64,000 bases of DNA from positions 62,001-126,000 of the forward strand of contig JAQOWT010000016.1 in assembly GCA_030407085.1 (NCBI GenBank), given 5' to 3'. The position numbers and the translations under genes were made by a program. The notes under the pieces are model-generated. The model was not told the origin of the DNA and did no database searches. It saw only the letters and a program-made list of their open reading frames with translations. This DNA is from Trichopria drosophilae (lineage: Eukaryota > Arthropoda > Insecta > Hymenoptera > Diapriidae). Each line of letters begins with the position of its first letter. Position 1 is the stretch's first letter. Shown in pieces: positions 43,018 through 54,183 of the stretch.

Positions 43018-43193
43018 GTGAACAGTGAGACAGTGAGAGGCAAGGGGACTCACGTAAAACAAGGACCCCAAAGGGAACAGAAAAATACTACGTCCACGTC
43101 GTTGTTCCTGGGTAACGCTAAATGTATTTTTTCCCGGCTTTGTTAGAATGACCGTATTCCATAGCGCGAGCGAAAATTGTCAATATTGGAGAA

Positions 43194-43615
43194 TCCAAAT
43201 CTGCAATAAAAACTGGGGGTTCCTATTTAAGTTTTATTGTTTTTGCCCCCACTCCACCCCCAGGGGATGGGGGAGGGGGTAAATTTAATTATTACTGGAT
43301 GCCCCCCTTCGTGTCGAACAACTTTCATCCGACAACTTTTTTGATTCTGTGCATAGTTCTCGAGGTATTTCAAAGTCTTCGGATAAATTTGGATTTTTAT
43401 CGATTACAGCGCCACCTGTGACCCAAAATGCAATAGCTCTTAGGTCAAATTCGTGTACTTTTTTCCGGAAAATCCAAATCTGCAATAAAAACTGGGGGTT
43501 CCTATTTAAGTTTTATTGTTTTTGCCCCCACTCCACCCCCAGGGGATGGGGGAGGGGGTAAATTTAATTATCACTGGATGCCCCCCTTCGTGTCGAACAA
43601 CTTTCATCCGACAAC
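43194..43615. repeat. 279-bp tandem units in the mariner 3' subterminal region
   Basis: TCCAAATCTGCAATAAAAAC recurs at 43194 and 43473 (period 279), each unit including TGCCCCCACTCCACCCCCAG and a TIR-like string TGATTCTGTGCATAGTTCTC. A third related unit lies inverted in the remnant at 41019-41236. Extra internal TIR-like sites may be transposase-binding sites. Confidence 0.75.
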
Positions 43616-43680
43616 TTTTTTGATTCTGTGCATAGTTCTCGAGATATTTCGATGTCTTCAGATAAATCGGCCACCCTGTA

Positions 43681-44238
43681 TATAAGATAATAAATAAATA
43701 AATAAATAAATAAATATATATTATATATTAGGGTGCCCAGTTTTAATCGAAATTTTTTAAAATTTCGATGCCACCCCGTTTATTTTGATGTCAAAATGAT
43801 GCCTAATTTTATTCAGATTTTTAAAACATTTTTTACAGGTCGTGCACGGCAGTTTTTTTATGAAAATTCCACTTTTTTCTACTCGTAAGTGGTAATATAG
43901 GTAAAAAAAATACATTGTTTTTACTTAAAATGTTACTCAAATAATCCAAGGAAACACAAACACATCATGTACAGAAAAAAGACATATTTGTCTGTGCGTT
44001 CGAACCTCTTCCCTGCAGATTACAAAGATTGTGACAAACTGTATTTTTAAACATTTTAAATCTTCTATTTTAAACAATAATTTCGAAAAGAGACTAAACA
44101 TCATCTTTTTGAGTATAACTTATTGTTAGACTATCTGGAAACACTTTTGGTTTTAATTTCTATACATTATTTACTTCGTTAGCTTAGTTTATATTTCCGG
44201 GAAAAAAATCATTGGCCCGAGCCACAGCGGAGGGGTAA
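43681..44238. other. AT-rich sequence, no gene seen
   Basis: Starts with a short (TAAA)n tract (43690-43715). No reading frame or repeat boundary recognised. Confidence 0.4.
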
Positions 44239-44854
44239 CGCGTTAACGCCGGAGAGGACATATTGTTTGCTTCAATTTCAATTAAATATTTCGTATCAAA
44301 ATCGAATTTGAAAAAATTGAAAGGTACATATCCTACTGTTTTCGATATCGCTGTTCAAGATTCCGAGGTCAAAATTGAGTTTCATACATCAGGGATTTCA
44401 ATATGGCGGATTTCATTATTCCAAAATTTGTTCGTAAAAATTTTAAAAACCTCATAAATTTTGAGTTGGAGCGTTCACAAATCTTTCAATGAAATTTTCA
44501 TTGTCGACGCCATTTTGAGGTCGTTAGAGTGACGTGAGGTATAAAAGTAAAATTTTTCCTTAAAATTCAAGTATTTTATGCAACTTTGTGCATAGTTACA
44601 ATAGAACCGTAATATTCTAATGGCTCGTAAAAAATTTATAACTATAAAATTTACCAATTTTTTGGAAATTGTTTGGAAATTCGGCGCCATATTGGAATTC
44701 CTGGTGGCTGAAACTCAATTTTGACCTCGGAATCTTGAAGAGCGACCTCGAAAGCAGTAGTACCTTTCAATTTCTTTGAATTTGGATTGGAGTTTGATAC
44801 GAAATACTCGATTGAAATTGAAGCAAAAAAAGTTGTGCTTTGGGCGTTAATGGG
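44239..44854. mobile_element. MITE with piggyBac-like ends
   Basis: Inverted arms of about 140-150 bp (44239-44390 and 44705-44854). The right end reads CCCATTAACGCC (inverse) followed by TTAA; the left end is CGCGTTAACGCC preceded by GTAA, a one-base variant of TTAA. TTAA duplication plus CCC start is the piggyBac pattern. The 616-bp interior is non-coding and carries ATGGCGGATTTC at 44403. Confidence 0.55.
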
Positions 44855-44858
44855 TTAA

Positions 44859-45363
44859 TATAAAGACCAAACAATTTTTTCTGGTGAATATTTTGGCGTA
44901 CGCCTTCATTTCTCCATTGTTCTATTTATAGGATTTTCCATGTAAAAATATCGACTTTTTTGGAGATTTTTCATGTTTGTCTATTTAGAATGCATATTTA
45001 TAAATGTGGCCTTTTCGTTTATGGTCGCTTACTTTGTATATTCTTATTTTGTTGGCCAATAAAGACAATTTATTTCCAGATGTTTGCATTAAATCACTTT
45101 AATTCGACATGTCGAATTGATAAAAATCATAGTATATGTATATAGTTTGCGATAGAATCACTTATATTATTGTATTTCGTTTTAATTCCCGTTAACGAAA
45201 AGCTTTTGAAAACAGTGTCTCTTCTCCTCGCCGATAGGCGGCGTCGTGTCACTCGTTACGCCTCTTTCTTTCTCGATGGAGTAATGCATTTCTAGTAGGT
45301 ATATTAACAATCTCAATTCATGCATTATTAGGCATAACAACGATCGAATATAAAATTTATTTA
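44859..45363. other. AT-rich sequence, no gene seen
   Basis: Nothing recognised apart from a slightly GC-richer patch at 45220-45275. Confidence 0.4.
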
Positions 45364-45597
45364 CACGCTGAAAAAAAATGTCCCAATTTCAAGTAAATTT
45401 TTACTTGAATAGTCACAACAAAATATTGACTTATAATAGAAAAATAGTTTGTTAATTCAACTAAATATTAATTAGATTTTATCCAGCAAGTAAATATTTA
45501 TTTAAATTAAGAAAATATTTCCTTATTTTAAGTAAATATTTTGTTGCGACTATTCAACTAAATATTGACTTGAAATTAGGAAATTTTTTGTTCAGTG
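45364..45597. mobile_element. Small fold-back MITE
   Basis: Ends CACGCTGAAAAAAAATGTCC and GGAAATTTTTTGTTCAGTG are inverted, with arms of about 70 bp sharing AATTTCAAGTAAAT, TGAATAGTC and CAACAAAATATT. No coding frame. Confidence 0.55.
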
Positions 45598-46562
45598 AAC
45601 AACATTGTTCTTAAGGTTATATATATTGTTACATTTCGCAGATTGTTTTTAAAAAAAAATGCAATTCCAAAAAATAATGTTAAAAACAGTGTAGAATTCG
45701 AAGAATTCTTTTGTCAGATTATAGTGCGGTTCGCCTGCTTCCAAAAAAAGTTTGAGTGTATTTATAAAATGTTTATAATGTAGATAATTGTTATTGCAAA
45801 ATTTTGATAAACAGTTGTTTCGTATACATTTGATACCAATTACAGCAATTATATATTAAAAGTGTAATTTTTCTCATAAACACGCAGAATAAAAAAACTA
45901 GGGGATATTAAAAAGGAAATGTAATAATGATATAATGATTAAAAAATTGGAAATGAAGAAATTTGCTGAAAGTAAAACTTACATAACTTGTTCTTGGTTC
46001 TTGGTAAGACTATTACAAAATATTTTCAATAAACTAAATTATTTCGTACAAGTCACTTTCAATAAGTTGACCAAAATCTAAAACAACATCAAACTAATTT
46101 AATATTTGTTAGTAAAATGGTCTTCAAAATGTCAAAAAGTCTTGAGTTTGAGAATAAAATGATTTTCTTCACAATTTATTTTCCTTGTGTATTACAATAG
46201 TGTTTCCTGTCGAACGTAGATTTTAAACTACAGGTGTGCTACTAATGTTCCAAAATTTTCGATCAATATACGTGGAGCGCAGATTAATATACGATATACA
46301 CGAAGACACCCTCTAATCAATAAATTCTTAGGTACAAATGAGACTACAGTTTTTCCAACACTTAACGTATTAAATCCTGAGGTAGAGAAAAATATTGGAG
46401 CGTGACTGTAAAGTTACAAAATTTAGAAAATTTTGTCATGAAAATATCATTTATTTTTCAAGAAAAATTATTCAAAAATTAGTAAAATTTTGCAATAATT
46501 AAAAAAGAATTCTGTTCAAATTTTTTTTGTAAAAGGTGGTGACCAATGTCCGCTTTATGGTA
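45598..46562. other. AT-rich sequence, no gene seen
   Basis: No recognised gene or repeat boundary. The left edge of the palindromic piggyBac structure follows at 46563. Confidence 0.4.
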
Positions 46563-47690
46563 ATAAAAAGTGCATAAAATGTCTGTACTGAAGAGATATG
46601 GCAATAGAATTGGTTTATTTCATCGTAGAAAATCTAAAATGGCGGCTTTTTTGAAGATAGATTTCGGAAGTTTTCGGAGATCGGAATTTAAAGGAATTCC
46701 TTCACGTTTTCGAACAAGTAAAATTTTTTTATATGTTTTTGGGGTCGCTGATTGCGAATCCGAGCTTAAAATTGTAAAATTTAAAATGGCGGATCCAATA
46801 TGGCGGGCCAAATATGCAAAACAGCCCCGATCTGGATGAATCTCGGTATTCGAGGGTTTCTCGCTGATTGTGAAACAGATGATAAAATATTGACATTCAA
46901 AATGTTGGATCTAATATGTAAGGCTAAAAATCTTAAAACAACTTGATTTGAGTGAAACTAGATAATAATGGAACTTCAATAATATTTTTAGATCGTTCTC
47001 GTCCAAAATAACGCATCACATGTATTCATTTATTTTTTGTAATAAAAAGAATTAGTGAAAATACCTTTAGCAGCTTATTTTACGTCAGAAACGTCATCCC
47101 ATTCTCACAGCGAGAACTTAGGTATCTATTGGCAATCTTTTTTTTTGCTTTTTGATTTTTAAAATTTTTGTTTTTGCTTTTCATCAATCGAGAGAGAAAT
47201 AGAAAATATGCCAAATCGCATAATGTTTCCTTTTTCGGTTAAAAATGTGATCATTTTCCAATTTTTTTTGTAACATTATCATAATCTTGAAACACTTTAT
47301 TATAAGATAGTATTGGAAAAAGTAGATCATCTTCTTCAATGATATCCGTATCATAGTCATTTGAACTATATAATTAAAAGATTCACCAGAATTGCATATA
47401 TCAGATACGTCTGATTTTTCTGAATTGAGGATAAACAATGCTCCGATATGATAGTCATACTCACGTGCCTCCGCCGTGCCTTACATTGGAAGTAATATTA
47501 CGTTTTTTTTAGGCATTCTGAGAAGTACTAAAATGTTTTTGAAACGCGTAAAAGAAAAAAGTACGTATCTAATATTTTCTTTCGAAATCTATTCGAAAAT
47601 AAAGAATGAACTTAAGGAAAAAAAAAGTTCTACATATCTAATTCTTCGCACACTATTTCGCTTACGAAAAACGGGTCGTTTGAAAACGAG
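46563..47690 (-). pseudogene. Inverted, internally deleted piggyBac half-copy
   Basis: Reading the minus strand gives the 5' leader, then a frameshifted version of the transposase N-terminus (strings such as SEKSDVSDICNSGESFN and KKLENDHIFN at 47438-47184), then a jump to the 3' arm, including the module with ATGGCGGATCCAATATGGCG (46787). The catalytic part is absent. It mirrors 47720-54801. Confidence 0.7.
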
Positions 47691-47892
47691 CCGCGTGAAG
47701 GCGCTGCGCAGAGAGAACATAGCAGAGGAGGATATGCCCGTTTCTCGCAAGCGAAGTTGTGCACAAGGAATTAGATATGTAGAACCTTTTTTCTCAAGTT
47801 CACTCTTGATTTTCGAATAGATTTCGAAAGAAAATATTAGATACATACTTTTTTCTTTTACACGTTTCAAAAACATTTTAATTCTTCTCAGA

Positions 47893-49542
47893 ATGCCCAA
47901 AAGAAAACGTAATACTACTCCTAATATAAGTATTGCTGAGGCACGTGAGTATGATGATCATATCGAAGTAGTTTTTACACTCGATCCAGACAAATCGGAT
48001 ATGTCTGATATATGCAATTCTGATGAATCTTTTAATAATAGTTCAAGTGACGATGATAGGGATATCATTGAAGAAGATGATCTACTTTTTCCAATACTAT
48101 CATACAATAAAGTGTTTCAAGATTATGACAATGTTAAAAAAAAATTGGAAAATGATCACATATATAATTGGATCGACGGAGAACAAGTGTATAATGAAGA
48201 TTATAATAACGATATTTTACTTACCGGAAAAGAAAAACAAATGTTATTATCAAGTTCTAGTACTGACATTTTTGAATTTTTTTTCAACTCTAATTTGAAA
48301 AATTATATCATTGAATGTACAAGAAAAAATGGATACGAACGTTCACTTGAAAAATTGGAAGTATTTCTTGGTATAATTATATTTTCAACCTTTAACAGAA
48401 GACCCAGCCAAAGAGATTTTTGGTCAGCTGACCCTTTCCTGCGAGCTGAAGCTGTTGCTTCAGCTATGGGTCGGGTCGAATTTGAAATCATAAAATCCCA
48501 CTTGAAATATTGTAAGCCTGATGATATCGATTTAGACGATAAAGCATGGCGAGTAAGGAACATGCTGAATATTTTTAACGAAAACATCATGCGATTTGGC
48601 GTATTTTCTACTGCACTCTCGATGGATGAAATGATGCTGAAATTTTTTGGAAAAATTAAGTTCAAGCAGTTTATCAAATCTAAACCTGTTCGATTAGGAA
48701 TAAAAATGTGGGCATTATGTAGTGCAAATGGATTCCTATTTCATTTCGATGTTTATTGTGGAAAATTTTCTAAAAATACCGAGTACTTATCTAATTGTTC
48801 ACAAGGCAGTAGAGTTGTTATTCAGATGCTAAACAAAATGTTGATGAAAATACCACATCGTAAATTTTTGAAATATCATGTGTATTTTGACAATCTATTT
48901 ATCAGCCCTGATTTACTCGTACATTTAAAAAAACTCGGTTTACGAGCAACTGGCACTTTGAGGAAAGATCGGATCAAAGAGTCCAATAACATTGATAAAA
49001 ATGCCTGTCGAGGAACATTTGGAGTCAAAAATGACACAAATAGTGGCATCAATTTTATGACTGTTATGGACTCTAAACCTGTGTCAATCATTTCATCTGC
49101 TGCTGGAGTCACACCATTGTTGCCAGTAAAACGTTATAATAAAGAAAAAGGAGAGAAAACGGATTTAGCATTTCCCTGTGCCTTTATAATTTATAACAAA
49201 TTCATGGGAGGGGTTGACTTACACGACCAGCATTGTAATAAAATTTTACCAATGATAAGGTCAAAAAAATGAACTTGGGTCGTGTTTGTACGAATTATAC
49301 AAGCTTCAATTACAAACGCGAATGTGTTGTATAATTCTGCTAGCCCCCCAAAAAGAGTTGGAATAAGAGAGTTTGCACTGAATATTTCCAGATCCTACCT
49401 TGAAAAGGCAAAAAAAAATCATACAATTCAAACCCTAAAACGTCAGCGAAAATGTTATAAATGCCAAATTCGGACATATAAATTTTGTAAAGACTGTGAC
49501 ACATTTCTTTGCGCGAAATGCCTGAAAGATTTGCACACATAA
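47893..49542 (+). pseudogene. piggyBac-like transposase with one in-frame TGA
   Basis: ATG at 47893 (MPKRKRN). The acidic N-terminus is typical of the family. The DDE_Tnp_1_7 core has Asp 245 (SMDEMM), Asp 333 (YFDN) and Asp 442 (GGVDLHD). A TGA at 49270-49272 interrupts the frame after RSKK; the same frame then continues to a Cys-rich C-terminal domain (CYKCQIRTYKFCKDC...CAKC, 49457-49530), the usual RING/PHD-like piggyBac tail that contacts the ends. Total length with the break ignored is about 549 codons, normal for the family. The same TGA is in the truncated copy at 410-1322, so it predates the duplication. Without readthrough the Cys-rich domain is lost. Confidence 0.88.
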
Positions 49543-49886
49543 TTTTATAGATATGAACAAAAAAGGTTACAAAAATAAAATAAATCTAAAAACAATAAAA
49601 AACAGAGAAAATGCAAAACAAATTTTTAAAACAAGGAAAATAAAAAAAAATAAATAAAAAGAAAAAAGTATAAGAAAAAATAAATAAAAAGCAAAAATTA
49701 AAAAAAAATGGTTCTCAATAGATAGCTACCTCCTCGCGGTGAGAATCGGACAACGTTTACTAATGTAGTATAAACGGCCAAAGGTATTTTCATTCATTCA
49801 TTTTATTACACAAAATAAATGAATATATGTGATGCGTTATTTCGAATGAGAACAATCATAAAATATTATTGAAGTTCGGTTATTAT

Positions 49887-50057
49887 TGTGAAGAATATAT
49901 CTTGTATGTGTATGTTTATGGGATTACTTGTCGTTGCCGTTATTGCTGCATTGTTTACGTACTGAACGAATCAGTCTGAGACGAACCGTCGAAACGCTGT
50001 GAGCTCTCAAGAAATAAATAGTAATTTTATATATTAATTCTGGCTTTATTTCTTACA
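49887..50057 (+). repeat. Gypsy 5' LTR
   Basis: TGTG...TTACA, 171 bp, with AATAAA at about 50012. The part from GTTTACGTACTGAACG to the end recurs at the 3' side (54043-54147) with a single G to A difference seen (GTGAGCTC versus GTGAACTC), so the element is young. Confidence 0.85.
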
Positions 50058-50691
50058 AGTCAGAAGTGGGATTATAGGCTCGATCGTCCACCTTTTCGAA
50101 AGCCATTCGGACAATTTTTTTGAGTTATTTTCTTATCTTTATTCGTCTCGGAACTCAATTCTGACCGGGAGACGCGCGATTCGCGATTCCCTATTCTGTG
50201 TAATTAGCATTTTTTCGATCTGCAAGTGAAGTTTTGTAGTTTCGAAATTGCAACTGTATTCCGCTTCAGTCTGGAAACTAATTGGAAGTGCGAGATTCGT
50301 GTTATAAATTGAAAATTCTGAGAATTGTGGTTGAGGCGAATTCTCGCCACGTGTTCCCAACTCCTTAAGTGAATTCCCCGTTAAATAAGAGTGGAAGACT
50401 TAGAAAACCCCTTTAAAATTAAAGGAAAAAATATTCCCGAGAACAGTACGTGGATGATTGTTGGGAATTCTCAATATTGTGAAAACTGAAAGCATTTGTG
50501 ATTTTGAGTTGAGACGCCTTCAGTAATGGCGATGGCGGTTACTTCAAATTAGTTACCATAAGTGAACGTGTAGTGGCTCTGTAATCGTGATAATCACGTG
50601 AGTTCGGACCTGTGACGTCAAAATCGTGTTTTCGGCTTGTTGCTCGCTTCCATACTTTTGATAGTGGGGAGAACTTGCTCCCACTTCGCCA
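50058..50691 (+). other. Gypsy leader (primer site and 5' untranslated region)
   Basis: 634 bases between the LTR and gag-pol. It starts AGTCAGAAGTGGGATTATAG; the primer-binding tRNA was not identified. No open frame of note. Confidence 0.5.
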
Positions 50692-53600
50692 ATGGATCCT
50701 AACACATTTACAGTGGTGACTCTGAAGATTGTGGCCAGATCTTTCGGGTTGTCTACTGCTGGAAATAAAGTGGAGATAATAAGGCGGCTACAGGAACATG
50801 ACCCCACGGATGAATGGATGCAACAGGCGGAATTACATCAAAAAAATACCATGGACCCTCCTCACGAAGGTGACGGACCTGGTAATAACTTAGTAGTAGA
50901 CGCACGAGATAGAGAAATTGAATTTATGCATCGAGAGCAGGAGTTGCTGCGTCGGGAATTAGACATTACGAGACGTGAGCTAGAATTGCTGCGTGGAGGC
51001 AATGCTACCCCTACCGTTCAACAAACACCTTATCATACAAATATTAATGCTCTCAAGGATCTCTTAAGTGAATTCGAAGGTGGAGGCGCTGACTTCCGAA
51101 GATGGAGAGACCAGTTCAATTTGTTAAGAGTTACTTACAAATTAAATGATGACCTTGGGCGACTTCTGCTGGGATCGAGATTAAAAGGAAAGGCACTCCG
51201 TTGGTTTCATTCCAAAACCGAATTTATTGGTATGACTGTGGATGATCTGGTAACCGAATTGGAGTCAATGTTCGATCATCGTCAGGATCGAATGACACTG
51301 CGCAGAAATTTTGAGGGACGCATCTGGAGGGGGTCAGAGACGTTCAGTGACTACTTTCACGAAAAACTTATCTTAGCGAATGCGGTTCCGATATCGGAAA
51401 ACGAAATACTCAATTACTTGGTGGATGGTAATTCGGATACATCTCTACGCAACCAAGCAAGGATTCAGCAGTTTAAGAACAAATCTGATCTCTTGAGTGC
51501 TTTTGAGAAAATATCGTTGAAGGATGATGTTAGAAACCTGCCTGAAAATAAAAATATTATTAAAGATCCTACCAGTGAAACAATTTCTAAAGGAAAAAAT
51601 TCATCGAAACCTTCACAACCCACTCTACGATGTTTCAACTGTAGTAGGAACGGACATGTCGCTGCTGATTGTCGCTTACCGAAGAGACCTGTTGGAGGAT
51701 GCTTTAAATGCTTTGAAGTCGGACATCAGTCCAAGGACTGTTTAAAACAAAGGATCCAATCTCAAAAAAACAACGTGTGTAATGTTATGGTGAGCCCATC
51801 AAATTTTGATCTACCTGTTAACACCGACACAAAACAGCTGACGGAACTTCATAGCATTGATACGGAAAACATTCTGGATGCGCAATGCTTTAAACTTTTG
51901 ACGTATGAGTTCGACGTTGGAGAGGGGAGTCACATGGTATCCATGGATACATTACTCGACACTGGAAGTCCCATTAGCTTCGTCAAGCAGAGCCTACTTC
52001 CACCTGGTAGCATTCAGCCTTCTACTTCTCTACAGGATTACAGCGGAATTAATAATAGTATGCTTCAAACTTTAGGTTTTGCGTCAGCAAGAGTAAGTTT
52101 TGATAATATCATACACAAAATTGAAATCTTTGTCGTGCCGGATAATACAATGAATGTATCCGCTATATTGGGTCGCGATGCGTTGAATAAATTTAATTTA
52201 GGATTATTTGCTTTGCCGAAGAATGAAGCTGAGGCTTTGAGAGAGATCTTTGCAATCGACTTTGAAACTGATAGTGTTGTAGATTCTTTGATAATTAATC
52301 CGGAAGTTGATTCTGAAATTCAATCTAATTTAAAAAATTTATTTTTTACGGAATATTTAAGTAAAGAGAGACCGAAATCACCTAACTTAAAAATTGAATT
52401 GAGTTTAACTTTAACTAAAGATAATGTGATAACTTTCGGTCCACGAAGACTCTCTTTTGACGAAAAAAGGCGACTGCAAAAGATCCTAGACAACCTCATA
52501 GCGCGAAACGTTATTCGGGAAAGTAATTCCAAGTATGCTTCGCCAATTGTTTTGATTCGAAAGAAAAATGGAGAACTTAGACTCTGCATAGATTTTAGAT
52601 TTTTAAATAGAATAACGGAACGTTGGAATTACCCTTTCCCTTTGATTGAGGATTTAGTTGACTGTTTGTGTGGTAAGTGTTGGTTTACTCTTCTCGACTT
52701 GAAAGATGGTTTTCACCATGTTAGCATGGCTAAAGAATCCATTAAGTATACGGCTTTTATTACGCCTTTGGGCCATTTTGAATTCCTTAAAATGCCGTTT
52801 GGCCTTAAGACCGCGCCTGCTACTTTTCAGAAATTTATTAACACGATTTTCGCAGATTTAATTAGGACAGGCGACGTCATGACCTATCTTGACGATATAT
52901 TAATTGCAACCAATACGATTGAGCGTCATTTGAAAGTTTTAAGTCAGGTCTTTGCCCTTATGGTACAGAATAAACTCGACCTTCGGATGGATAAGTGCAA
53001 ATTTTTACAATCGGAAGTAGAATACCTGGGTTATAAAATATCTGCGGGGGGAGTAAAGCCAAACGAACGTGGCGTCAGCGCAATTGTTCATTTTCCGTTA
53101 CCACGCAATATTCGAGAGGTTCAAAGCTTCCTAGGTATGAGCGCATATTTCCGAAAATTTGTGGCGGGTTTTTCGATTATTGCAAAACCACTCTATGACT
53201 TATTAAAAAAGGATACAGAATTTTTGTTCGGTGATGACCAATATCAAGCTTTTGAGACACTTAAATTAAGATTAACGGAATTTCCAGTGTTAGGTATTTT
53301 CGATCCTGCTGACGAGACCGAACTCCACTGCGATGCGAGCAAACTCGGATTTGGTGCAGTTTTGTTGCAAAAGAAAAAGGACGGTCATTTTCATCCGATC
53401 GCTTACTTCTCAAAACGCACCTCCGAGTGTGAGTCAAAGTATCATAGCTTTGAACTCGAAACACTCGCAATCGTATACGCATTAAGACGATTTAGAATCT
53501 ACTTGCAGGGTATGAAGTTCAAGGTCGTTACTGATTGTAACGCCTTGAAACTTACTCTCGATAAGAAGGATATAAATCCGCGAATTTGTAGGTGGTCAGC

Positions 53601-54069
53601 GGAATTAGAAAACTACGATAAAATACTCGAACATAGGAATGGTGAAAGAATGCGTCACGTGGATGCTCTTACTCGCGCCGTGAATGTTTTGGTAGTAGAG
53701 GACAATACAATGGAGTCGAATTTGATCATTAGCCAGAATTTAGATAAAAAAATCGTAGAGTTGCGCGAAAAATTACAGAAGGAAGAGGACAAACTATATG
53801 AGATGAGAAACGGTTTGGTTTATCGGAAACGGAATGAGGGAATTTTATTTTACGTACCATCGGAAATGGAAAATAATGTCATAAATAAGTACCATAACGA
53901 GATGGGTCATTACGGTCCGGAAAAAACCGCCGAAGTAATTTTGCGGAACTATTGGTTTCCTGAACTAAAAACTAAAGTCAAAACTCATATAGCCAATTGT
54001 CTCAAATGTGTCGCGTTTTCGCCAACGACCTGTTTACGTACTGTTTACGTACTGAACGAATCAGTCTGA
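50692..54069 (+). CDS. Gypsy Gag-Pol polyprotein, truncated in integrase
   Basis: One fused frame of 1125 residues from ATG (MDPNTFTVV). In order: an N-terminal SAP-like helix region (about 8-42), a coiled-coil-prone segment, retrotransposon Gag, two zinc knuckles (CFNCSRNGHVAADC near 313, CFKCFEVGHQSKDC near 337), an aspartic protease (LLDTGSP near 423), RT (from YASPIVLIRKKNGE near 613, catalytic YLDD near 731), RNase H (LHCDASKLGFGAVL near 878) and the integrase zinc finger (H...H...CLKC, 1066-1106). The integrase core and C-terminus are missing; the last 15 or so residues are read from LTR sequence. No gag/pol frameshift, which occurs in several insect Gypsy lineages. Confidence 0.92.
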   Translation: MDPNTFTVVTLKIVARSFGLSTAGNKVEIIRRLQEHDPTDEWMQQAELHQKNTMDPPHEGDGPGNNLVVDARDREIEFMHREQELLRRELDITRRELELLRGGNATPTVQQTPYHTNINALKDLLSEFEGGGADFRRWRDQFNLLRVTYKLNDDLGRLLLGSRLKGKALRWFHSKTEFIGMTVDDLVTELESMFDHRQDRMTLRRNFEGRIWRGSETFSDYFHEKLILANAVPISENEILNYLVDGNSDTSLRNQARIQQFKNKSDLLSAFEKISLKDDVRNLPENKNIIKDPTSETISKGKNSSKPSQPTLRCFNCSRNGHVAADCRLPKRPVGGCFKCFEVGHQSKDCLKQRIQSQKNNVCNVMVSPSNFDLPVNTDTKQLTELHSIDTENILDAQCFKLLTYEFDVGEGSHMVSMDTLLDTGSPISFVKQSLLPPGSIQPSTSLQDYSGINNSMLQTLGFASARVSFDNIIHKIEIFVVPDNTMNVSAILGRDALNKFNLGLFALPKNEAEALREIFAIDFETDSVVDSLIINPEVDSEIQSNLKNLFFTEYLSKERPKSPNLKIELSLTLTKDNVITFGPRRLSFDEKRRLQKILDNLIARNVIRESNSKYASPIVLIRKKNGELRLCIDFRFLNRITERWNYPFPLIEDLVDCLCGKCWFTLLDLKDGFHHVSMAKESIKYTAFITPLGHFEFLKMPFGLKTAPATFQKFINTIFADLIRTGDVMTYLDDILIATNTIERHLKVLSQVFALMVQNKLDLRMDKCKFLQSEVEYLGYKISAGGVKPNERGVSAIVHFPLPRNIREVQSFLGMSAYFRKFVAGFSIIAKPLYDLLKKDTEFLFGDDQYQAFETLKLRLTEFPVLGIFDPADETELHCDASKLGFGAVLLQKKKDGHFHPIAYFSKRTSECESKYHSFELETLAIVYALRRFRIYLQGMKFKVVTDCNALKLTLDKKDINPRICRWSAELENYDKILEHRNGERMRHVDALTRAVNVLVVEDNTMESNLIISQNLDKKIVELREKLQKEEDKLYEMRNGLVYRKRNEGILFYVPSEMENNVINKYHNEMGHYGPEKTAEVILRNYWFPELKTKVKTHIANCLKCVAFSPTTCLRTVYVLNESV

Positions 54070-54147
54070 GACGAACCGTCGAAACGCTGTGAACTCTCAA
54101 GAAATAAATAGTAATTTTATATATTAATTCTGGCTTTATTTCTTACA
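54031..54147 (+). repeat. Truncated Gypsy 3' LTR with duplicated 11-mer at the deletion junction
   Basis: TGTTTACGTAC occurs twice in tandem (54031-54041 and 54042-54052) exactly where integrase sequence ends and LTR sequence begins; the 5' LTR has it once. Confidence 0.8.
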
Positions 54148-54183
54148 TTATCTAGTTTCATTAAAATAAAGTTGTTTTACCAT

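Larger units (their letters stand above)
41241..43678 (+). mobile_element. Mariner (DD41D-type), apparently complete
   Basis: Perfect 63-bp terminal inverted repeats (41241-41303 and 43616-43678, beginning CAGGGTGGCCGATTTATCTG), flanked by TA on both sides (41239-41240, 43679-43680). The total is 2438 bp, long for mariner because of a 5' leader and tandem 279-bp units near the 3' end. It carries one uninterrupted transposase gene. Structure and TA duplication are directly visible; activity is inferred. Confidence 0.88.
49887..54147 (+). mobile_element. Ty3/Gypsy LTR retrotransposon, internally deleted
   Basis: Begins TGTGAAGAATATATC and ends TTTCTTACA, flanked by TTAT on both sides (49883-49886, 54148-54151). 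The uninterrupted site GGTTATTATCTAG is preserved at 1661-1673. The 5' LTR is 171 bp. The 3' LTR is truncated to about 106 bp because an internal deletion joins the integrase zinc-finger coding region to mid-LTR. The element cannot be autonomous. Confidence 0.9.

Noticed and set aside
47476..47900. Mirror-image frames of 103-114 residues on both strands
   Set aside because: They arise from the palindrome centre of the head-to-head piggyBac structure, not from a gene.
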